Of a stretch of DNA of 64,000 nucleotides, positions 17,059 through 27,291 are shown piece by piece. The DNA is taken from assembly GCA_000828075.3 (NCBI GenBank), contig JXCB02000002.1:836649-900648 (forward strand). Reading direction: 5' to 3'. Every line of letters starts with the position of its first letter. The stretch's first letter is position 1. The DNA is from Tolypothrix campylonemoides VB511288. GTDB taxonomy: Bacteria; Cyanobacteriota; Cyanobacteriia; Cyanobacteriales; Nostocaceae. The notes under the pieces were generated by a model, which saw only the letters and a program-made list of their open reading frames with translations, was not told the origin of the DNA and did not search any database. The translations under genes and the position numbers were made by a program.

Positions 17059-18060
17059 TTAGATGAAGTTGATAATAGGCTCGCCTGGTTTTGCCTTTTG
17101 GAATTTAGTACCAGTTTCACCGGTCACAAGTTTTCGTTGTACCTTGACGTAAGCGTCATCGGGTAGCGAAACATAACCAACTGAATCAACCCATTTCCAA
17201 GAATTCTCTAAATAGAATTTAAGAAACTCCTTGACTGCTGGTTTGGTGTCCAGCGACTTCTTACTGACATAGACGAAAAGGGGACGAGACAAAGGAGTAT
17301 AGATATTTTTCACAACATTGTCTACTGGAACTGGCTTTTCACACTTTCCTTTTGGACTTTGTACGCCAACTAAATTCAGCTTGTCTTGGTTTTGTAAATA
17401 ATAAGATATGCCAACGTATCCAAGAGCGGTAGGATCGCCTGCAACTCCTTGGACAAGGATGTTTTGATTGTGACTAGGAGTGTAGTCTGTGCGGCTATTT
17501 TTGGCTTTGCCAGTGATAGCTTGTGTGAAATAATCAAATGTTCCAGTATCTGAAGCTGGAGCATAAAGCTTGAGCGGCTTGTTGGGAAACTTTGAATTGA
17601 CTTGATTCCAACTGGTGATTTTGTTAGTGGATTTGGAATTCCACATTTTCTTAAGTTCATCAATAGTCAAACATTGGGCAAAGTTGTTTTGACGATTGGT
17701 AATAACGGCAATTCCATCAAGGGCAATAGGTAGTTCTACAAACTGAATGCCCTTCTTTTTACAGGTTTTGATTTCTTCATTTCTGAAGGTACGTGAAGCA
17801 CCTACGATATCAATATCTCCAGCACAAAACTTACTGATACCGCCTCCAGTACCACTTGAAGCAACACTTACTTGAGCATTAGGTTGAACTTTTTGGTATT
17901 CTTCTGCAACTGCGAGAGAGATGGGAAAACCAACAGCCGCACCATCCACACTCACCTGTTTGTTCTTCTCTTGAGCGCTGTTGCAAGAAGTTATGCCGAA
18001 AGTCATAACTATTAGAGATGTGAGTAAAGCACGGCTTTTTAATTGATAGCAAAAGCTCAT
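17059..18060 (-). CDS. PstS/SphX-family phosphate-binding lipoprotein
   Basis: A 333-residue periplasmic substrate-binding protein. A signal peptide ending in a lipobox (GITSC, Cys about residue 26) anchors it as a lipoprotein. Phosphate-binding motifs are present: ASSGTGGGISKFCAGDIDIVGASR (Ser/Thr and Asp ligands; quoted in parts SGTGGGI and DIVGASR) and SDTGTFDYF. It resembles SphX, the stand-alone phosphate-binding protein of cyanobacteria, more than the PstS of a full operon. No permease genes pstC/A/B are nearby. The sulfate-binding protein gene follows upstream on the same strand 300 bp away. Confidence 0.85.
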   Translation of the reverse strand: MSFCYQLKSRALLTSLIVMTFGITSCNSAQEKNKQVSVDGAAVGFPISLAVAEEYQKVQPNAQVSVASSGTGGGISKFCAGDIDIVGASRTFRNEEIKTCKKKGIQFVELPIALDGIAVITNRQNNFAQCLTIDELKKMWNSKSTNKITSWNQVNSKFPNKPLKLYAPASDTGTFDYFTQAITGKAKNSRTDYTPSHNQNILVQGVAGDPTALGYVGISYYLQNQDKLNLVGVQSPKGKCEKPVPVDNVVKNIYTPLSRPLFVYVSKKSLDTKPAVKEFLKFYLENSWKWVDSVGYVSLPDDAYVKVQRKLVTGETGTKFQKAKPGEPIINFI

Positions 18061-18360
18061 AATTTATAATCCTGTCTTCTTTGAAATACTGTCTTAAGCT
18101 ATGACGCGAATAAGTTTGCATTATTTGGGGAACCGGACAGTCCAACCCACAAGAATTTGAAAAAAATTAAAGCAAGCTTATTTGTGATGCCTGACTTTTC
18201 CGTGTTCTAGTTGGAGTTTGATAAAGAATCTAGAGACGAATTAGTTACAGCGCATTGCAAGTAAATGAAGTACAACGCGCTTTGTCTAAAAACAAGACAA
18301 GCGAGCAAATTTTACTTCTGACTTCTGACTTCTGACTTCTGACTCCTGAATTCTGCTGTA
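18061..18360. other. Intergenic region with tandem repeat
   Basis: 300 bp upstream of the phosphate-binding protein gene. It holds five copies of CTTCTGA at 18314-18355, a short tandem repeat next to the stop of sbpA. No Pho-box repeat could be placed with confidence. Confidence 0.6.
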
Positions 18361-19521
18361 TTATGCCTTACTAGCAGTCCAAACTTTGTCAAAAATTCCC
18401 CCGTCATTGAAAAACTGCTTCTGAAGAGAATCCCAGCCTCCCAAATCTTGAGCAGTAAAGAAGGTTTGAATTTGCGGATACTTTTTACTTGCTTCTTGTA
18501 CTACGTTGGGGTTAACGGGACGGTATCCTAACTTAGCAAATTCTTGTTGGGCTTCTGCTGAGTAAAGAAAATCGATAAATGCTTCTGCAACTTCTCTGGT
18601 ACCGTGCTTCTCAACGTTTTTGTCCACAACTGTGACAGGGTTATCGATGGAAATGTTAACTCCAGGTACTACATAAGGCAGTTTCTCACCTTTCTGCTCA
18701 GCCAGAAATACCTCGTTTTCGTAGTTGATTAACACATCTCCCTTTCCTTGTTGGAAAAAGAGATCGGTTGCATCACGCGCACTTGCTGTAAGTACGGGGA
18801 CGTTTTTATAGACTTTGGTGGCAAAATCCAGCGCTTTCGCTTCGTCACCGCCTGTTTGAGTCACTGAACCCCACAAAGCCAAAAATTCCCAAATAGCAAT
18901 ACCGGAAGTTTTGGGGTTAGCAGCAATGAGCTTGACGCCATCTTTTGCCAAGTCTTCCCAAGTTTTGATGCCTTTGGGGTTACCAGGGCGGGTGACGATA
19001 GTTGCTACGGAACGGCTGACAATGCTACCTTTGGCAGCTTCTACTTCCCAATTCGGTTGAATTAAACCTGCTTGTTGAATCTTATTAACGTCTAAGGGAA
19101 GTGCCAGGTGGACTACATCTGCTTCTATTGAACCTTTAATCACAGCATCGGCTTGGGAACCAGAACCGCCATAGCTGCGCTCAAAAGTTACGTTTTGGTT
19201 GTGTTCTTTCTTCCACTTTGCTACAAATTTAGGAATGATCTGATCGTGAGCGGCTTGAGTGACTGAGAAAGAAACGAGGTTTAATTTTACATCAGGTTTG
19301 GAAGCTGAACTGCTTCCACAGGCAGCGATCGCTACGCTTAAAGTCGTTCCTAGTAAAAAAAGGCACACAAAGTCTCGACGTGAACGTCGATTTGACCAAC
19401 TTGCTATTTGTAATTTCTTACTCCAGTGTCTAATAGCTTGCCAAACTTTAACAACATAAGTCTGAGTTTGCTCGCTCCAGTACATCCCTGATTTTTTCAT
19501 ATGGTGCCAGTTGCTCATCAA
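18361..19521 (-). CDS. sbpA: Sulfate-binding protein of ABC transporter
   Basis: Periplasmic sulfate (thiosulfate) binding lipoprotein of about 386 residues. The N-terminus is long and basic before the hydrophobic segment with lipobox (SVAIAAC, Cys about residue 68), so an internal ATG (residues 2, 8 or 13) could be the start. Family motifs include YGGSGSQADAVIKG, DVVHLALPLD and VNPNVV near the C-terminus. The cysT/cysW/cysA transporter genes usually adjacent in cyanobacteria are not in the window. Confidence 0.9.
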   Translation of the reverse strand: MMSNWHHMKKSGMYWSEQTQTYVVKVWQAIRHWSKKLQIASWSNRRSRRDFVCLFLLGTTLSVAIAACGSSSASKPDVKLNLVSFSVTQAAHDQIIPKFVAKWKKEHNQNVTFERSYGGSGSQADAVIKGSIEADVVHLALPLDVNKIQQAGLIQPNWEVEAAKGSIVSRSVATIVTRPGNPKGIKTWEDLAKDGVKLIAANPKTSGIAIWEFLALWGSVTQTGGDEAKALDFATKVYKNVPVLTASARDATDLFFQQGKGDVLINYENEVFLAEQKGEKLPYVVPGVNISIDNPVTVVDKNVEKHGTREVAEAFIDFLYSAEAQQEFAKLGYRPVNPNVVQEASKKYPQIQTFFTAQDLGGWDSLQKQFFNDGGIFDKVWTASKA

Positions 19522-19636
19522 TATTCTCGGACAGAATTACGGCAACCTTAGTGCTTTACCGTACTTTTGCGGTATTATAAATCAATCAACTCATCGTTTT
19601 CACCTGGCATTCATCTTTCTTTAATTAATTACCCAC

Positions 19637-19689
19637 GTGGGTTACAAGATCCTCGACTTCTTTAAGAAGTCGGGGTTCTTGTAACCCAC
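19637..19689. repeat. Long palindrome after carB (GACTTCTTTAAGAAGTC family)
   Basis: A 53-bp inverted repeat: GTGGGTTACAAGA ... TCTTGTAACCCAC enclosing CGACTTCTTTAAGAAGTCG, with a few mismatches in between. It lies 13 bp after the carB stop and could terminate that transcript. Its core occurs also near 2554, 50294 and 51640. Confidence 0.8.
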
Positions 19690-19701
19690 TCCCTAAGGGT
19701 G

Positions 19702-22700
19702 CTACTTAGTTACCGTTGTGTATTCTTGGATAACCTTCACATCTAAGGTTGTATTTTGCAAGGAACGGATAGCAGCGACAATGGCTTTTGCCCCAGCAAT
19801 TGTGGTAGTAATCGGGATTTTGTAAGCTAAAGCTGTACGGCGAATCAGTCTACCATCACTTTGCGCTTCTTCTCCAGAAGGCGTATTGATAATTAACTGA
19901 ATTCTATGGTTTTTAATTGCATCCAAGACGTGAGGACGACCTTCATGCAGTTTCAGCACCAACTCCACATCTAAGCCGTGTTCATGAAGGACGCGACGTG
20001 TACCATCCGTTGCCATCACAGCAAAGCCCAAATCGATAAATTCCTTGACCACAGGAACCGCAGCTGTTTTATCGCGATCGTTCATCGACACGAACACTGT
20101 ACCACTCATGGGCAAACGCTCACCAGCAGCCAATTCTGCTTTGGCAAAGGCGCGTCCAAAGTCACTGTCAATACCCATCACTTCACCAGTAGAACGCATC
20201 TCTGGTCCCAAAATAATATCGGTACCAGGGAATTTGTTAAATGGCAATACTGCTTCTTTGACGGCAATGTGGTCTGGAATCACTTCTTGGGTGAAGCCTA
20301 GCTCCTCCAAAGTTTTACCTGACATAATTAAGGATGCAAGTTTTGCCAATGGCACGCCAGTTGCTTTAGACACAAATGGTACAGTCCGAGAAGCACGAGG
20401 ATTGGCTTCGAGAATGTAAACTTGGGGCGAAGAACTTTGCGTGCCAACAACGGCAAATTGAATGTTCATCAACCCTATGACATTAAGTGACTTCGCCAAC
20501 TCCACCGTCCAAGTACGAATTTGGTCTAAAACGATTGGTGGTAGAGAAATAGAAGGTATGGTGCAGGCAGAATCCCCCGAGTGAATTCCTGCCTGTTCAA
20601 TGTGTTCCATTATACCGCCTATAACCACTCGCCCAGTGTGGTCGGCGATCGCATCTACATCGACTTCTATGGCATTTTCCAAAAACTTATCAATGAGAAT
20701 CGGGTGTTCCGGTTCTACCTGCACCGCAAAAGTCATGTAACGTTCCAACTCTGCATCAGAGTAGACAATTTCCATTGCCCTTCCCCCCAACACGTAGCTA
20801 GGACGCACCACCACCGGATAACCAATGCGTTTGGCAATGACCAAAGCATCTTCATAAGTGCGGGCGATACCATTCGGCGGTTGGGCAATATTTAACTCTT
20901 GAAGAACTTTCTCAAACCGTTCCCGGTCTTCTGCGATATCGATAGAATCTGGTGAAGTTCCCCAAATCCGAGTGCTGAGTGGTGAGTTTGGAGTGCTGAG
21001 AACTTTTTGTAGGGGAAGGGAAAGCTTCAATGGAGTTTGTCCACCAAACTGAACAACCACCCCAACTGGGTTTTCCGCTTCGATGATGTTCAGCACATCT
21101 TCTTTTGTCAGCGGCTCAAAATACAGGCGATCGCTTGTATCATAATCTGTGGAAACTGTCTCCGGGTTGGAGTTGACCATAATTGTCTCATAGCCTGCGT
21201 CTTTTAAAGCAAAGGCGGCGTGACAACAACAGTAGTCAAACTCAATACCTTGTCCTATACGGTTAGGACCACCACCCAAAATCATCACCTTGGGTTTATC
21301 CGTAGCCATGATTTCCGTTTCTTCGTCGTAAGCAGAATAGTGATAAGGAGTAAATGCCTCAAATTCCGCAGCACAAGTATCTACTGTTTTGTAAACTGGT
21401 ATGACACCAAGTTGTTTGCGGTATTGCCGGACTTCATCTTCGGTGGTTTTGGTCGCGAAGGCAATCTGGCGATCGCTAAATCCCTGCCGTTTAACTGCAT
21501 ACATCTGCTCTTTTGTCAACTGCTGCAACGGTGTCCGCTTCAGAAACTTCTCGTCCTCCAGCAGTTCCTGCATCTTATCGAGGAACCACGGGTCAATACC
21601 TGTTAACTCGTAGATTTCCTCAATAGTCATTCCTAGCAGCATTGCATGACGTACAGCAAATATGCGTTCAGGGTTTGGTGTCCGTAAATGGGCGCGAATT
21701 TGTTCACCACTAGGTAATTTTTCCTTCTGGTCGCAACCCCAACCTGCGCGTCCGGTTTCCAGGGAACGCAACGCCTTTTGAAAAGACTCGTTAAAAGTCC
21801 GCCCAATTGCCATCGCTTCGCCTACCGACTTCATTTGTGTTGTCAGCACTGCTTCTGCACCGGGGAACTTTTCAAAGGCGAACCGGGGAACTTTGGTAAC
21901 AACATAGTCAATCGTCGGTTCAAAAGAGGCTGGTGTTTTCTTGGTGATGTCATTGTTGATTTCATCCAGCGTGTAGCCAACAGCCAGCTTCGCCGCCATT
22001 TTAGCGATGGGGAAACCTGTGGCTTTGGAAGCCAAAGCCGAAGAACGCGATACACGAGGGTTCATCTCAATGACAATCACGTCTCCATCTACGGGATTGA
22101 CGGCAAACTGGATATTAGAACCTCCAGTTTCCACGCCAATCTCGCGGATAATGTTAATTGCCATATCCCGCATCCGTTGGTATTCTTTATCAGTGAGGGT
22201 TTGAGCTGGGGCTACGGTAATTGAGTCTCCGGTGTGGATACCCATCGGGTCAAGGTTTTCAATGGAACAGATAATCACAACGTTATCTGCCAAGTCGCGC
22301 ATCACTTCCAGTTCGTATTCTTTCCAGCCGAGTAGGGACTGGTCGATGAGAATTTGCGACACGGGGCTTGCATCTATACCTGCTTGTGCCATTTCTGCAA
22401 ATTCTTCTTCGTTGTAGGCAATACCGCCTCCGGTACCACCTAAGGTGAAAGCAGGACGAATAATCAGGGGATAGGTGCCAATGTGTCTGGCGATCGCCTT
22501 GGCTTCTTCCAAAGATGAAGCTGTCCCACTCGGACACATCTTCACCCCTATCTTTGTCATCGCTTCGTTAAAAAGTTTTCTGTCTTCCGCTTTTTCAATT
22601 GCTGGGAGTTTAGCGCCAATTAACTCAACGCCGTATTTTTCCAACACCCCATTTTTCGCCAAAGCGACAGCAATGTTGAGGGCGGTTTGTCCTCCCATCG

Positions 22701-22965
22701 TTGGTAGTAGGGCGTCGGGGTGTTCTTTGGCGATGACTTTTTCAACTAATTCCGGTGTCAGCGGTTCGATGTATGTGCGATCGGCTATTTCCGGGTCGGT
22801 CATAATTGAGGCGGGATTCGAGTTGACCAGCACTACTTCGTAGCCTTCTTCTCGCAATGCCTTACAAGCTTGAGTGCCAGAATAGTCAAACTCGCTGGCT
22901 TGTCCAATCACGATTGGACCAGACCCGAGTAGCAGAATCTTCCTGATGTCGTCACGGCGCGGCAT
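19702..22965 (-). CDS. carB: Carbamoyl-phosphate synthase large subunit
   Basis: A full-length 1087-residue CarB. It uses ammonia supplied by CarA, bicarbonate and two ATP to make carbamoyl phosphate for arginine and pyrimidines. The two homologous halves are evident: first carboxyphosphate domain from [22 protein letters not shown] with ATP-grasp motif [12 protein letters not shown], second from [15 protein letters not shown] with [11 protein letters not shown]. The C-terminal allosteric MGS-like domain has [11 protein letters not shown] short insert ([11 protein letters not shown], about residue 655) interrupts the second half, unusual but in frame. carA is not in the window. A palindrome follows the stop. 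Confidence 0.97.
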   Translation of the reverse strand: MPRRDDIRKILLLGSGPIVIGQASEFDYSGTQACKALREEGYEVVLVNSNPASIMTDPEIADRTYIEPLTPELVEKVIAKEHPDALLPTMGGQTALNIAVALAKNGVLEKYGVELIGAKLPAIEKAEDRKLFNEAMTKIGVKMCPSGTASSLEEAKAIARHIGTYPLIIRPAFTLGGTGGGIAYNEEEFAEMAQAGIDASPVSQILIDQSLLGWKEYELEVMRDLADNVVIICSIENLDPMGIHTGDSITVAPAQTLTDKEYQRMRDMAINIIREIGVETGGSNIQFAVNPVDGDVIVIEMNPRVSRSSALASKATGFPIAKMAAKLAVGYTLDEINNDITKKTPASFEPTIDYVVTKVPRFAFEKFPGAEAVLTTQMKSVGEAMAIGRTFNESFQKALRSLETGRAGWGCDQKEKLPSGEQIRAHLRTPNPERIFAVRHAMLLGMTIEEIYELTGIDPWFLDKMQELLEDEKFLKRTPLQQLTKEQMYAVKRQGFSDRQIAFATKTTEDEVRQYRKQLGVIPVYKTVDTCAAEFEAFTPYHYSAYDEETEIMATDKPKVMILGGGPNRIGQGIEFDYCCCHAAFALKDAGYETIMVNSNPETVSTDYDTSDRLYFEPLTKEDVLNIIEAENPVGVVVQFGGQTPLKLSLPLQKVLSTPNSPLSTRIWGTSPDSIDIAEDRERFEKVLQELNIAQPPNGIARTYEDALVIAKRIGYPVVVRPSYVLGGRAMEIVYSDAELERYMTFAVQVEPEHPILIDKFLENAIEVDVDAIADHTGRVVIGGIMEHIEQAGIHSGDSACTIPSISLPPIVLDQIRTWTVELAKSLNVIGLMNIQFAVVGTQSSSPQVYILEANPRASRTVPFVSKATGVPLAKLASLIMSGKTLEELGFTQEVIPDHIAVKEAVLPFNKFPGTDIILGPEMRSTGEVMGIDSDFGRAFAKAELAAGERLPMSGTVFVSMNDRDKTAAVPVVKEFIDLGFAVMATDGTRRVLHEHGLDVELVLKLHEGRPHVLDAIKNHRIQLIINTPSGEEAQSDGRLIRRTALAYKIPITTTIAGAKAIVAAIRSLQNTTLDVKVIQEYTTVTK

Positions 22966-23484
22966 AGTCGTTGGTTTTCGGTAAAAAAGTATAAATCCTG
23001 ATTATTTTAAGGGTCTTCACCCATTAGTTCCTTTGTTTATTATCAACTTTTCTCAGTTTTCTATATACAAAGGGCATAGGGGACAAGTTATAGGTTACAG
23101 CTTTTCCTGTGTACCCTATTTTTTTATTGGCTGGTTTTAAAGGTTTTCTTTTGTTCATTTATCATGATTTGGTGATATTTCTTTTGCAAGTCTTTTCTAT
23201 TTAAAATGGTGATTTTTCTCAATAAGCACTTTATGATTTTTGACAAATACCTAAACGAAAAATTTTCGTGTTTTATTCATATGCTAATCTTGCTAAATAA
23301 CAATATTTACTAACTATTTTGGCGAACAATGGAAGTTAAACCCTCATATTTTTTGTTAACTTGTATGAAAAATAGCAGAGAAGTAGGGCGTCTACCTCTC
23401 TGCCATTTCTTAATAGTTGTTTAAGAATCAGTACTTACAACTTTTTTTTCCAGTCTAGTTAAACCGCTCATTATTATGAGTGCG
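22966..23484. other. AT-rich intergenic region with terminator-like hairpin
   Basis: About 520 bp between carB and the dps gene. The only structure I see is a hairpin at 23374-23403 (GCAGAG-A-AGTAG paired with CTAC-C-TCTCTGC) which, on the minus strand, is followed by TATTTTTC. It is a plausible terminator for the dps gene about 80 bp upstream. Confidence 0.6.
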
Positions 23485-24039
23485 TTAGTTTTGAGCAGGT
23501 TGAACAAATCCCAAGGTTAAGCTATCCTTGGCAAGGAAGTGAGCCAAGTGGTAAGCCCTTTCTTCTGTTTTTAACAGGATTTTTTCATATAAATAGCGGG
23601 TAGCGCGATCGCCCAAACTCTCTGCCTGTGCTGCTTGGCGGCGAATCACACCAAGAATCGCTTGTTCTGCCTTCAGGTCATTTTCTACCATCTGACGGCA
23701 AGAATAGACGCCATCGGGTTCTTGCTCAAAGCAAGTTAATTCTACCAATTTGCGCAAGTTAGCAACAGGTACTCCGCCCAGTCCATCTAAGCGTTCTCCA
23801 ATGTCATGGACATGTTCTTGGACTTCGTTGTAGCTTTCGTTAAAGAACTCATGCAGAGAGTAGAATTCTGCACCATCAACTACAAAGTGATGCTTTTGGT
23901 ACTGTAAGTACAGTGTTTGGAAACTTGCTAATACGACATTAAATCCTTCACAAACCGGCTCGGTTACACTTTTGTCCAAGAGGACAGGATTGTCATAGAC
24001 TTGACCAAAATTTCGTAACAAAGTTTGCGTTTCAGACAT
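23485..24039 (-). CDS. Dps-family ferritin-like protein
   Basis: A 184-residue four-helix-bundle Dps protein that stores iron and detoxifies peroxide. The ferroxidase ligands are in the usual arrangement: [27 protein letters not shown] (in parts: [18 protein letters not shown]), then [12 protein letters not shown]. The C-terminus ([13 protein letters not shown]) matches the DpsA-like cyanobacterial group. Several Dps types exist per genome and I cannot number this one. A second, clearly different Dps is at 32255-32803. Good ATG at 24039 with GGAG upstream. Confidence 0.9.
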   Translation of the reverse strand: MSETQTLLRNFGQVYDNPVLLDKSVTEPVCEGFNVVLASFQTLYLQYQKHHFVVDGAEFYSLHEFFNESYNEVQEHVHDIGERLDGLGGVPVANLRKLVELTCFEQEPDGVYSCRQMVENDLKAEQAILGVIRRQAAQAESLGDRATRYLYEKILLKTEERAYHLAHFLAKDSLTLGFVQPAQN

Positions 24040-24545
24040 TGTTGTTCTCCTCGCTTTTGGCAGTTAAAAACTCTAACTGCTTAGTCTCTACATCTTAACA
24101 TTTTAAAAATCATAGCAAGCTCAATTCATTTCACAAACTTTTGACTTTTGTATTAAAAATCAGCCTAAACTTTCATTCATTTTTGGAGATTTCCACACAT
24201 ATCACCCTTAATGTTATCGAAAATACTGATTTTTTTCAAGAAATATGCTTTCCATCATCTTAAATGAGAGGAAAGTTTAAGAATGCTTATAGATTTTATT
24301 TTTTTTCACAAATTACTGAGAAAAGTTTGCACTTAGGTTATTCTTATGTAAAGAAGCTAAGTACACATGACCATAAAAGGGGGTTAGAAATTGCCTCAAG
24401 GGAAAGTTCATTTCCCAGATGTGGCATAACTTTGATTTCCGACCGCTATCAATGACAAGTTGTACTAAGCTCCTAACAAACAAAAAATTATGGGAGTCAA
24501 GGTGCGTACTTACTGCAAAACTATTGCACTTTTAGGGGGATTGTC
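24040..24545. other. AT-rich intergenic region
   Basis: About 500 bp between the divergent dps and small-protein genes. It should contain both promoters. A 63-codon frame at 24264-24455 has no recognisable features and is not called. Confidence 0.6.
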
Positions 24546-24794
24546 TTGAAACCGTCAATTATAGAACCGCAGGTAAAGTACATCGTTGAGGTAAATTGGG
24601 CAGATCGCTGGCAAATATATCGACGCTTGCAGGAACTAGACATTCCTTGCCAGTGTGAGACGAACCAGCCATTGACAGTTGAAATTAGCAATCCTACAGC
24701 CGCCATACAACTTTGGAGCGTTGTGCGCCAATTTACTACTTGCCGCCAAGACTTAATTTGGACTCTGAAAAAATGCTGGCAGTATCGCACCTGA
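24546..24794 (+). CDS. Small conserved cyanobacterial protein (Asr1405/Asl0597-like)
   Basis: An 82-residue protein beginning at TTG 24546, with AGGGGG about 7 bases upstream. Core: VEVNWADRWQIYRRLQELDIPC and then QPLTVEISNPTAAIQLWSVV. I recognise it as the small Nostoc family labelled Asr1405/Asl0597, of unknown function. No membrane segment or signal; mildly basic. It lies 54 bp upstream of the ferredoxin-like gene on the same strand, suggesting cotranscription. Confidence 0.7.
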   Translation: MKPSIIEPQVKYIVEVNWADRWQIYRRLQELDIPCQCETNQPLTVEISNPTAAIQLWSVVRQFTTCRQDLIWTLKKCWQYRT

Positions 24795-24848
24795 CAGCTT
24801 GCTGTAGCGACAACTTAGTCAAAAATTAGTCAAAAAGAGGTCAAAGAA

Positions 24849-25544
24849 ATGAGTAAATTCCACACAACCGAAGTTTCGGAATTCTGCCTTGAAGGAAAGT
24901 TTCTCGATTTTGTCATCAAAGATGGTTACAAACTCAAAGGCTTACTACTGCAAACTGCCGACGGTGAATGCTACGTTAAACTCGCTAAACATTTACGTGC
25001 TAGTTTTGACTTGCGTTTACCACCAGGTACTTGGTTGCAAGTTGTAGGTGAGAAAAAGTATGACCTGAAAAAGGGCGAAGTGAAACTGAAGGCACAACAA
25101 GTGATGGCAGCGGCTGTAGAAGTAAAGACGCACAGAGAAAAAGACGCGGGGATTAAAAATTTGCCCGCGTCTTCTTCTTTCCCCACGTTGGAGTGTCCGG
25201 GTGTCGGAGCATCCTCTTCTAGTAACGCCAAGTCAAAAAAAGCCACTATATTAGTTTGTCAAAAGTCTGATTGCATGAAACGTGGTGGCAAAGAGGTTTG
25301 TCAAGCTTTAGAAGCTGCTGTAAGCGCTCGTGGTTTAGAGTCAGAAGTGACGATTAAAGGAACTGGTTGCATGAAAAATTGCAAAGCCGGACCAAACTTG
25401 GTGATGCCAGACAAAACTCGCTACAGCCGTATAAAAGCTACACAAGTCCCTGCACTTATAGATAAACATTTTGCTGCTGACAGCGTAAACAACGAGCAAG
25501 ATCAGGAAATTAAAGTAACGTGCCTATCGCAAGCTGAGTGCTGA
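24849..25544 (+). CDS. (2Fe-2S) thioredoxin-like ferredoxin domain protein
   Basis: A 231-residue soluble protein in two parts. The N-terminal 90 residues (FCLEGKFLDFVIKDGYKLKGLLL ... LRLPPGTWLQVVGEKK) form a small OB-like domain found in cyanobacteria. From about residue 133 comes a thioredoxin-fold [2Fe-2S] ferredoxin with four cysteines, VCQKSDCMKRGG and GTGCMKNCKAGPN, as in the NuoE/HoxE-type clusters. A low-complexity linker of about 35 residues joins them. Likely electron carrier or regulatory protein, partner unknown. ATG at 24849 has AGAGG upstream. The hairpin at 25654-25680 is its likely terminator. Confidence 0.85.
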   Translation: MSKFHTTEVSEFCLEGKFLDFVIKDGYKLKGLLLQTADGECYVKLAKHLRASFDLRLPPGTWLQVVGEKKYDLKKGEVKLKAQQVMAAAVEVKTHREKDAGIKNLPASSSFPTLECPGVGASSSSNAKSKKATILVCQKSDCMKRGGKEVCQALEAAVSARGLESEVTIKGTGCMKNCKAGPNLVMPDKTRYSRIKATQVPALIDKHFAADSVNNEQDQEIKVTCLSQAEC

Positions 25545-25653
25545 CAATTGTAGCACTACTATATTAATGGGAAAATCTACTAAGAATTTTACTACCGCTG
25601 TTGTTCAAATACTCACTCGTGATTTTTGCAAATTTTTTGCAAAATCTCTCATC

Positions 25654-25680
25654 AACCCGGTCTGTTAAAGAAACCGGGTT
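25654..25680 (+). terminator. Hairpin after ferredoxin-like gene
   Basis: Stem AACCCGGT/ACCGGGTT (8 bp) about 110 bp after the stop codon, followed by TATCATT. The T run is weak, so termination is plausible rather than sure. Confidence 0.5.
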
Positions 25681-25719
25681 TATCATTACAATTGTCATTA
25701 TTTGCATCCGTTAATACGT

Positions 25720-26100
25720 TTGTGGTTATGCCAAGTTGACACTCTCAGGGCTAAAGCCACGCTCGATTCTTTAAGAGGCGAACCTCTAGGGCGGCATCAA
25801 TTGCCCCTACTCTCTCAAGGTTTCCCTATTGAGTCTACTTTTATGCTTGTTGCTTCACTCTCTTAATAGTTTTTGCTTGTGGGGGCTAGAAGCAGACTAC
25901 TTAAAGTAGCAAGTTGTCATTTCGACAAAAACCGTCATTTAACTGAACGTCCCGCCACGCTTGAATTTCACCCGTCTATTAAGGTCTTTGTGGTTATTCA
26001 AATTTTATCATTTTTCTTGACTGGTGCTAAAGCACCCGTGTCGTTTTTCCTCCCAGACCTAAAGGTACTGGGTTTCCAAACTCCCGCGAGGTTTTTATGA
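25720..26100 (-). pseudogene. Decayed transposase-like remnant (possibly TnpB/OrfB C-terminus)
   Basis: The minus strand, with several stops, can be read as APTSKNY ... EATSIKVDSIGKP ... CRPRGSPLKESSVALALRVST. This resembles the C-terminal ends of IS200/IS605-group OrfB (TnpB) proteins as I recall them, but no RuvC or zinc-finger motif is intact. The rest of the 25545-26242 gap shows nothing else. Weak identification. Confidence 0.35.
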
Positions 26101-26242
26101 AGCTGATCAGGTGGTAGGTGCGAGCACGCAGAGTGTAGTGCCAAAGAAAATCGCTTATTTTGCTTAGCGTAGTGTTAGTTTGTGCGATCGCTCTACTAGA
26201 ATGGCAGACAAAAACTTGATATTAGATAGAGGAAGCAAGTCT

Positions 26243-26377
26243 ATGGCTATTATTATTACTCTCACTCCAGAAGAAGAGGCGAAACTCCACAGAAAAGCTG
26301 CAAGACAAGGGAAAGATGTTGCGATTGTTGCTGCTGAACTCTTGGCTAGTGCTTTAGAGTGGGAGGCGCACAATTAG
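26243..26377 (+). CDS. Small antitoxin-like protein
   Basis: A 44-residue frame from ATG 26243, preceded by AGAGGAAGC: MAIIITLTPEEEAKLHRKAARQ, then GKDVAIVAAELLASALE. This beta strand plus two helices pattern is that of ribbon-helix-helix antitoxins such as those paired with VapC/PIN toxins. No toxin gene follows on the same strand; the next feature is a broken DUF4258 gene on the opposite strand. It may be an orphan. Confidence 0.45.
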   Translation: MAIIITLTPEEEAKLHRKAARQGKDVAIVAAELLASALEWEAHN

Positions 26378-26400
26378 CACATACGTGTCAACAATCACGT

Positions 26401-26729
26401 TCAAACCTTTATCCCACGTTGATTTACCCCACCCCTTAATCCCCTCCCCTTTATAAGATTCAGATCAGGAATATACGCCGTCACCACATACCCTGTATCT
26501 GTAGATTCGTCATAAGAAAAAACAACATGAATCGGCTTCCCTTCCACAAAGTCAAATAGAAGATAACTGGGAAAGGTGTATCCTGGGGATCTTCTTCTAT
26601 GACTTCGCCATAACTTACTACAGCTTTCACTTCGCTTGAGCTAATCCGGCGAAAAAACATCTGTTGAATAGCATTACGCGAAAAAACCAAATTTTGACAA
26701 TCCAAAGCGGGATGCTCCTTACCCACCAA
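26401..26729 (-). pseudogene. DUF4258 protein, frameshifted
   Basis: DUF4258 proteins are small, often linked to toxin-antitoxin loci. The intact N-terminal frame gives CQNLVFSRNAIQQMFFRRISSSEVKAVV and VIEEDPQDTPFP (in parts). At about 26571 one base seems missing in TTTCCC. The +1 frame then continues perfectly in family style, SYLLFDFVEGKPIHVVFSYDE ... TDTGYVVTAYIPD. After that the tail runs into low-complexity GGGGAGGGGATTAAGGGG and stops at 26401. The start overlaps the RidA stop by 11 bp, which suggests translational coupling. A sequencing error would restore it, apart from the altered tail. Confidence 0.75.
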
Positions 26730-27114
26730 TCACCGCGATACACTCAATCTCCACCAAAACATCCTTAGGCAAACGCGACACCTGCACACACGCACGCGCT
26801 GGCGCTGTCGCTTCATCAAAAGACTTTGCATACACCGCATTCATAGCCGCAAAATCATTCATATCTGCCAAGAAAACACTCGTTTTCACCACATCCTGAA
26901 ACCTCGCCCCAGCCGCCGTAAGAATCGCCTCTAAATTCGTCATCACCTGTTGAGTCTGCACAGTCACATCCCCTTCACCAACAATCTTCCCCGTACTGGG
27001 ATCAAGAGGAATTTGCCCAGCGACAAAAATCAATTCACCAGAAGCTGCGATCGCCTGATTATATGGTCCCACTGGTGCAGGTGCATTATCAGTCCGAATA
27101 ACCCTTCTACTCAT
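26719..27114 (-). CDS. RidA family enamine/imine deaminase
   Basis: A 131-residue RidA (YjgF/YER057c/UK114) protein that hydrolyses reactive enamines released by PLP enzymes. Motifs: [48 protein letters not shown] and, near the end, [19 protein letters not shown] (catalytic Arg in the R-x-C context). The frame extends to 27192, but [16 protein letters not shown] at 27114, with AGGAGGACAG upstream, is the start. It is 177 bp downstream of the Nudix gene and overlaps the broken DUF4258 gene. Confidence 0.92.
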   Translation of the reverse strand: MSRRVIRTDNAPAPVGPYNQAIAASGELIFVAGQIPLDPSTGKIVGEGDVTVQTQQVMTNLEAILTAAGARFQDVVKTSVFLADMNDFAAMNAVYAKSFDEATAPARACVQVSRLPKDVLVEIECIAVIGG

Positions 27115-27291
27115 CTGTCCTCCTCTGTGCGTTCTTTCTTGCCTTTGCGGTTCAATTCCTAACCTATAGGGGTTCTCAATTGAATCCAACATAAAAGACC
27201 TAACCGTTTCTTTCCCCCTAGCCCCCTTCCCTACTAGGGAAAGGGGAAAGCCCCTTTCCTTTTAGGAGAGGGGTTGGGGAGAGGTCAATCG

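Noticed and set aside
16863-17120. 85-codon minus-strand frame
   Set aside because: It reads through the MITE at 16894-17022 and overlaps the phosphate-binding gene; explained by the repeat.
24264-24455. 63-codon frame upstream of the Asr1405-like gene
   Set aside because: No recognisable content and no ribosome binding site.
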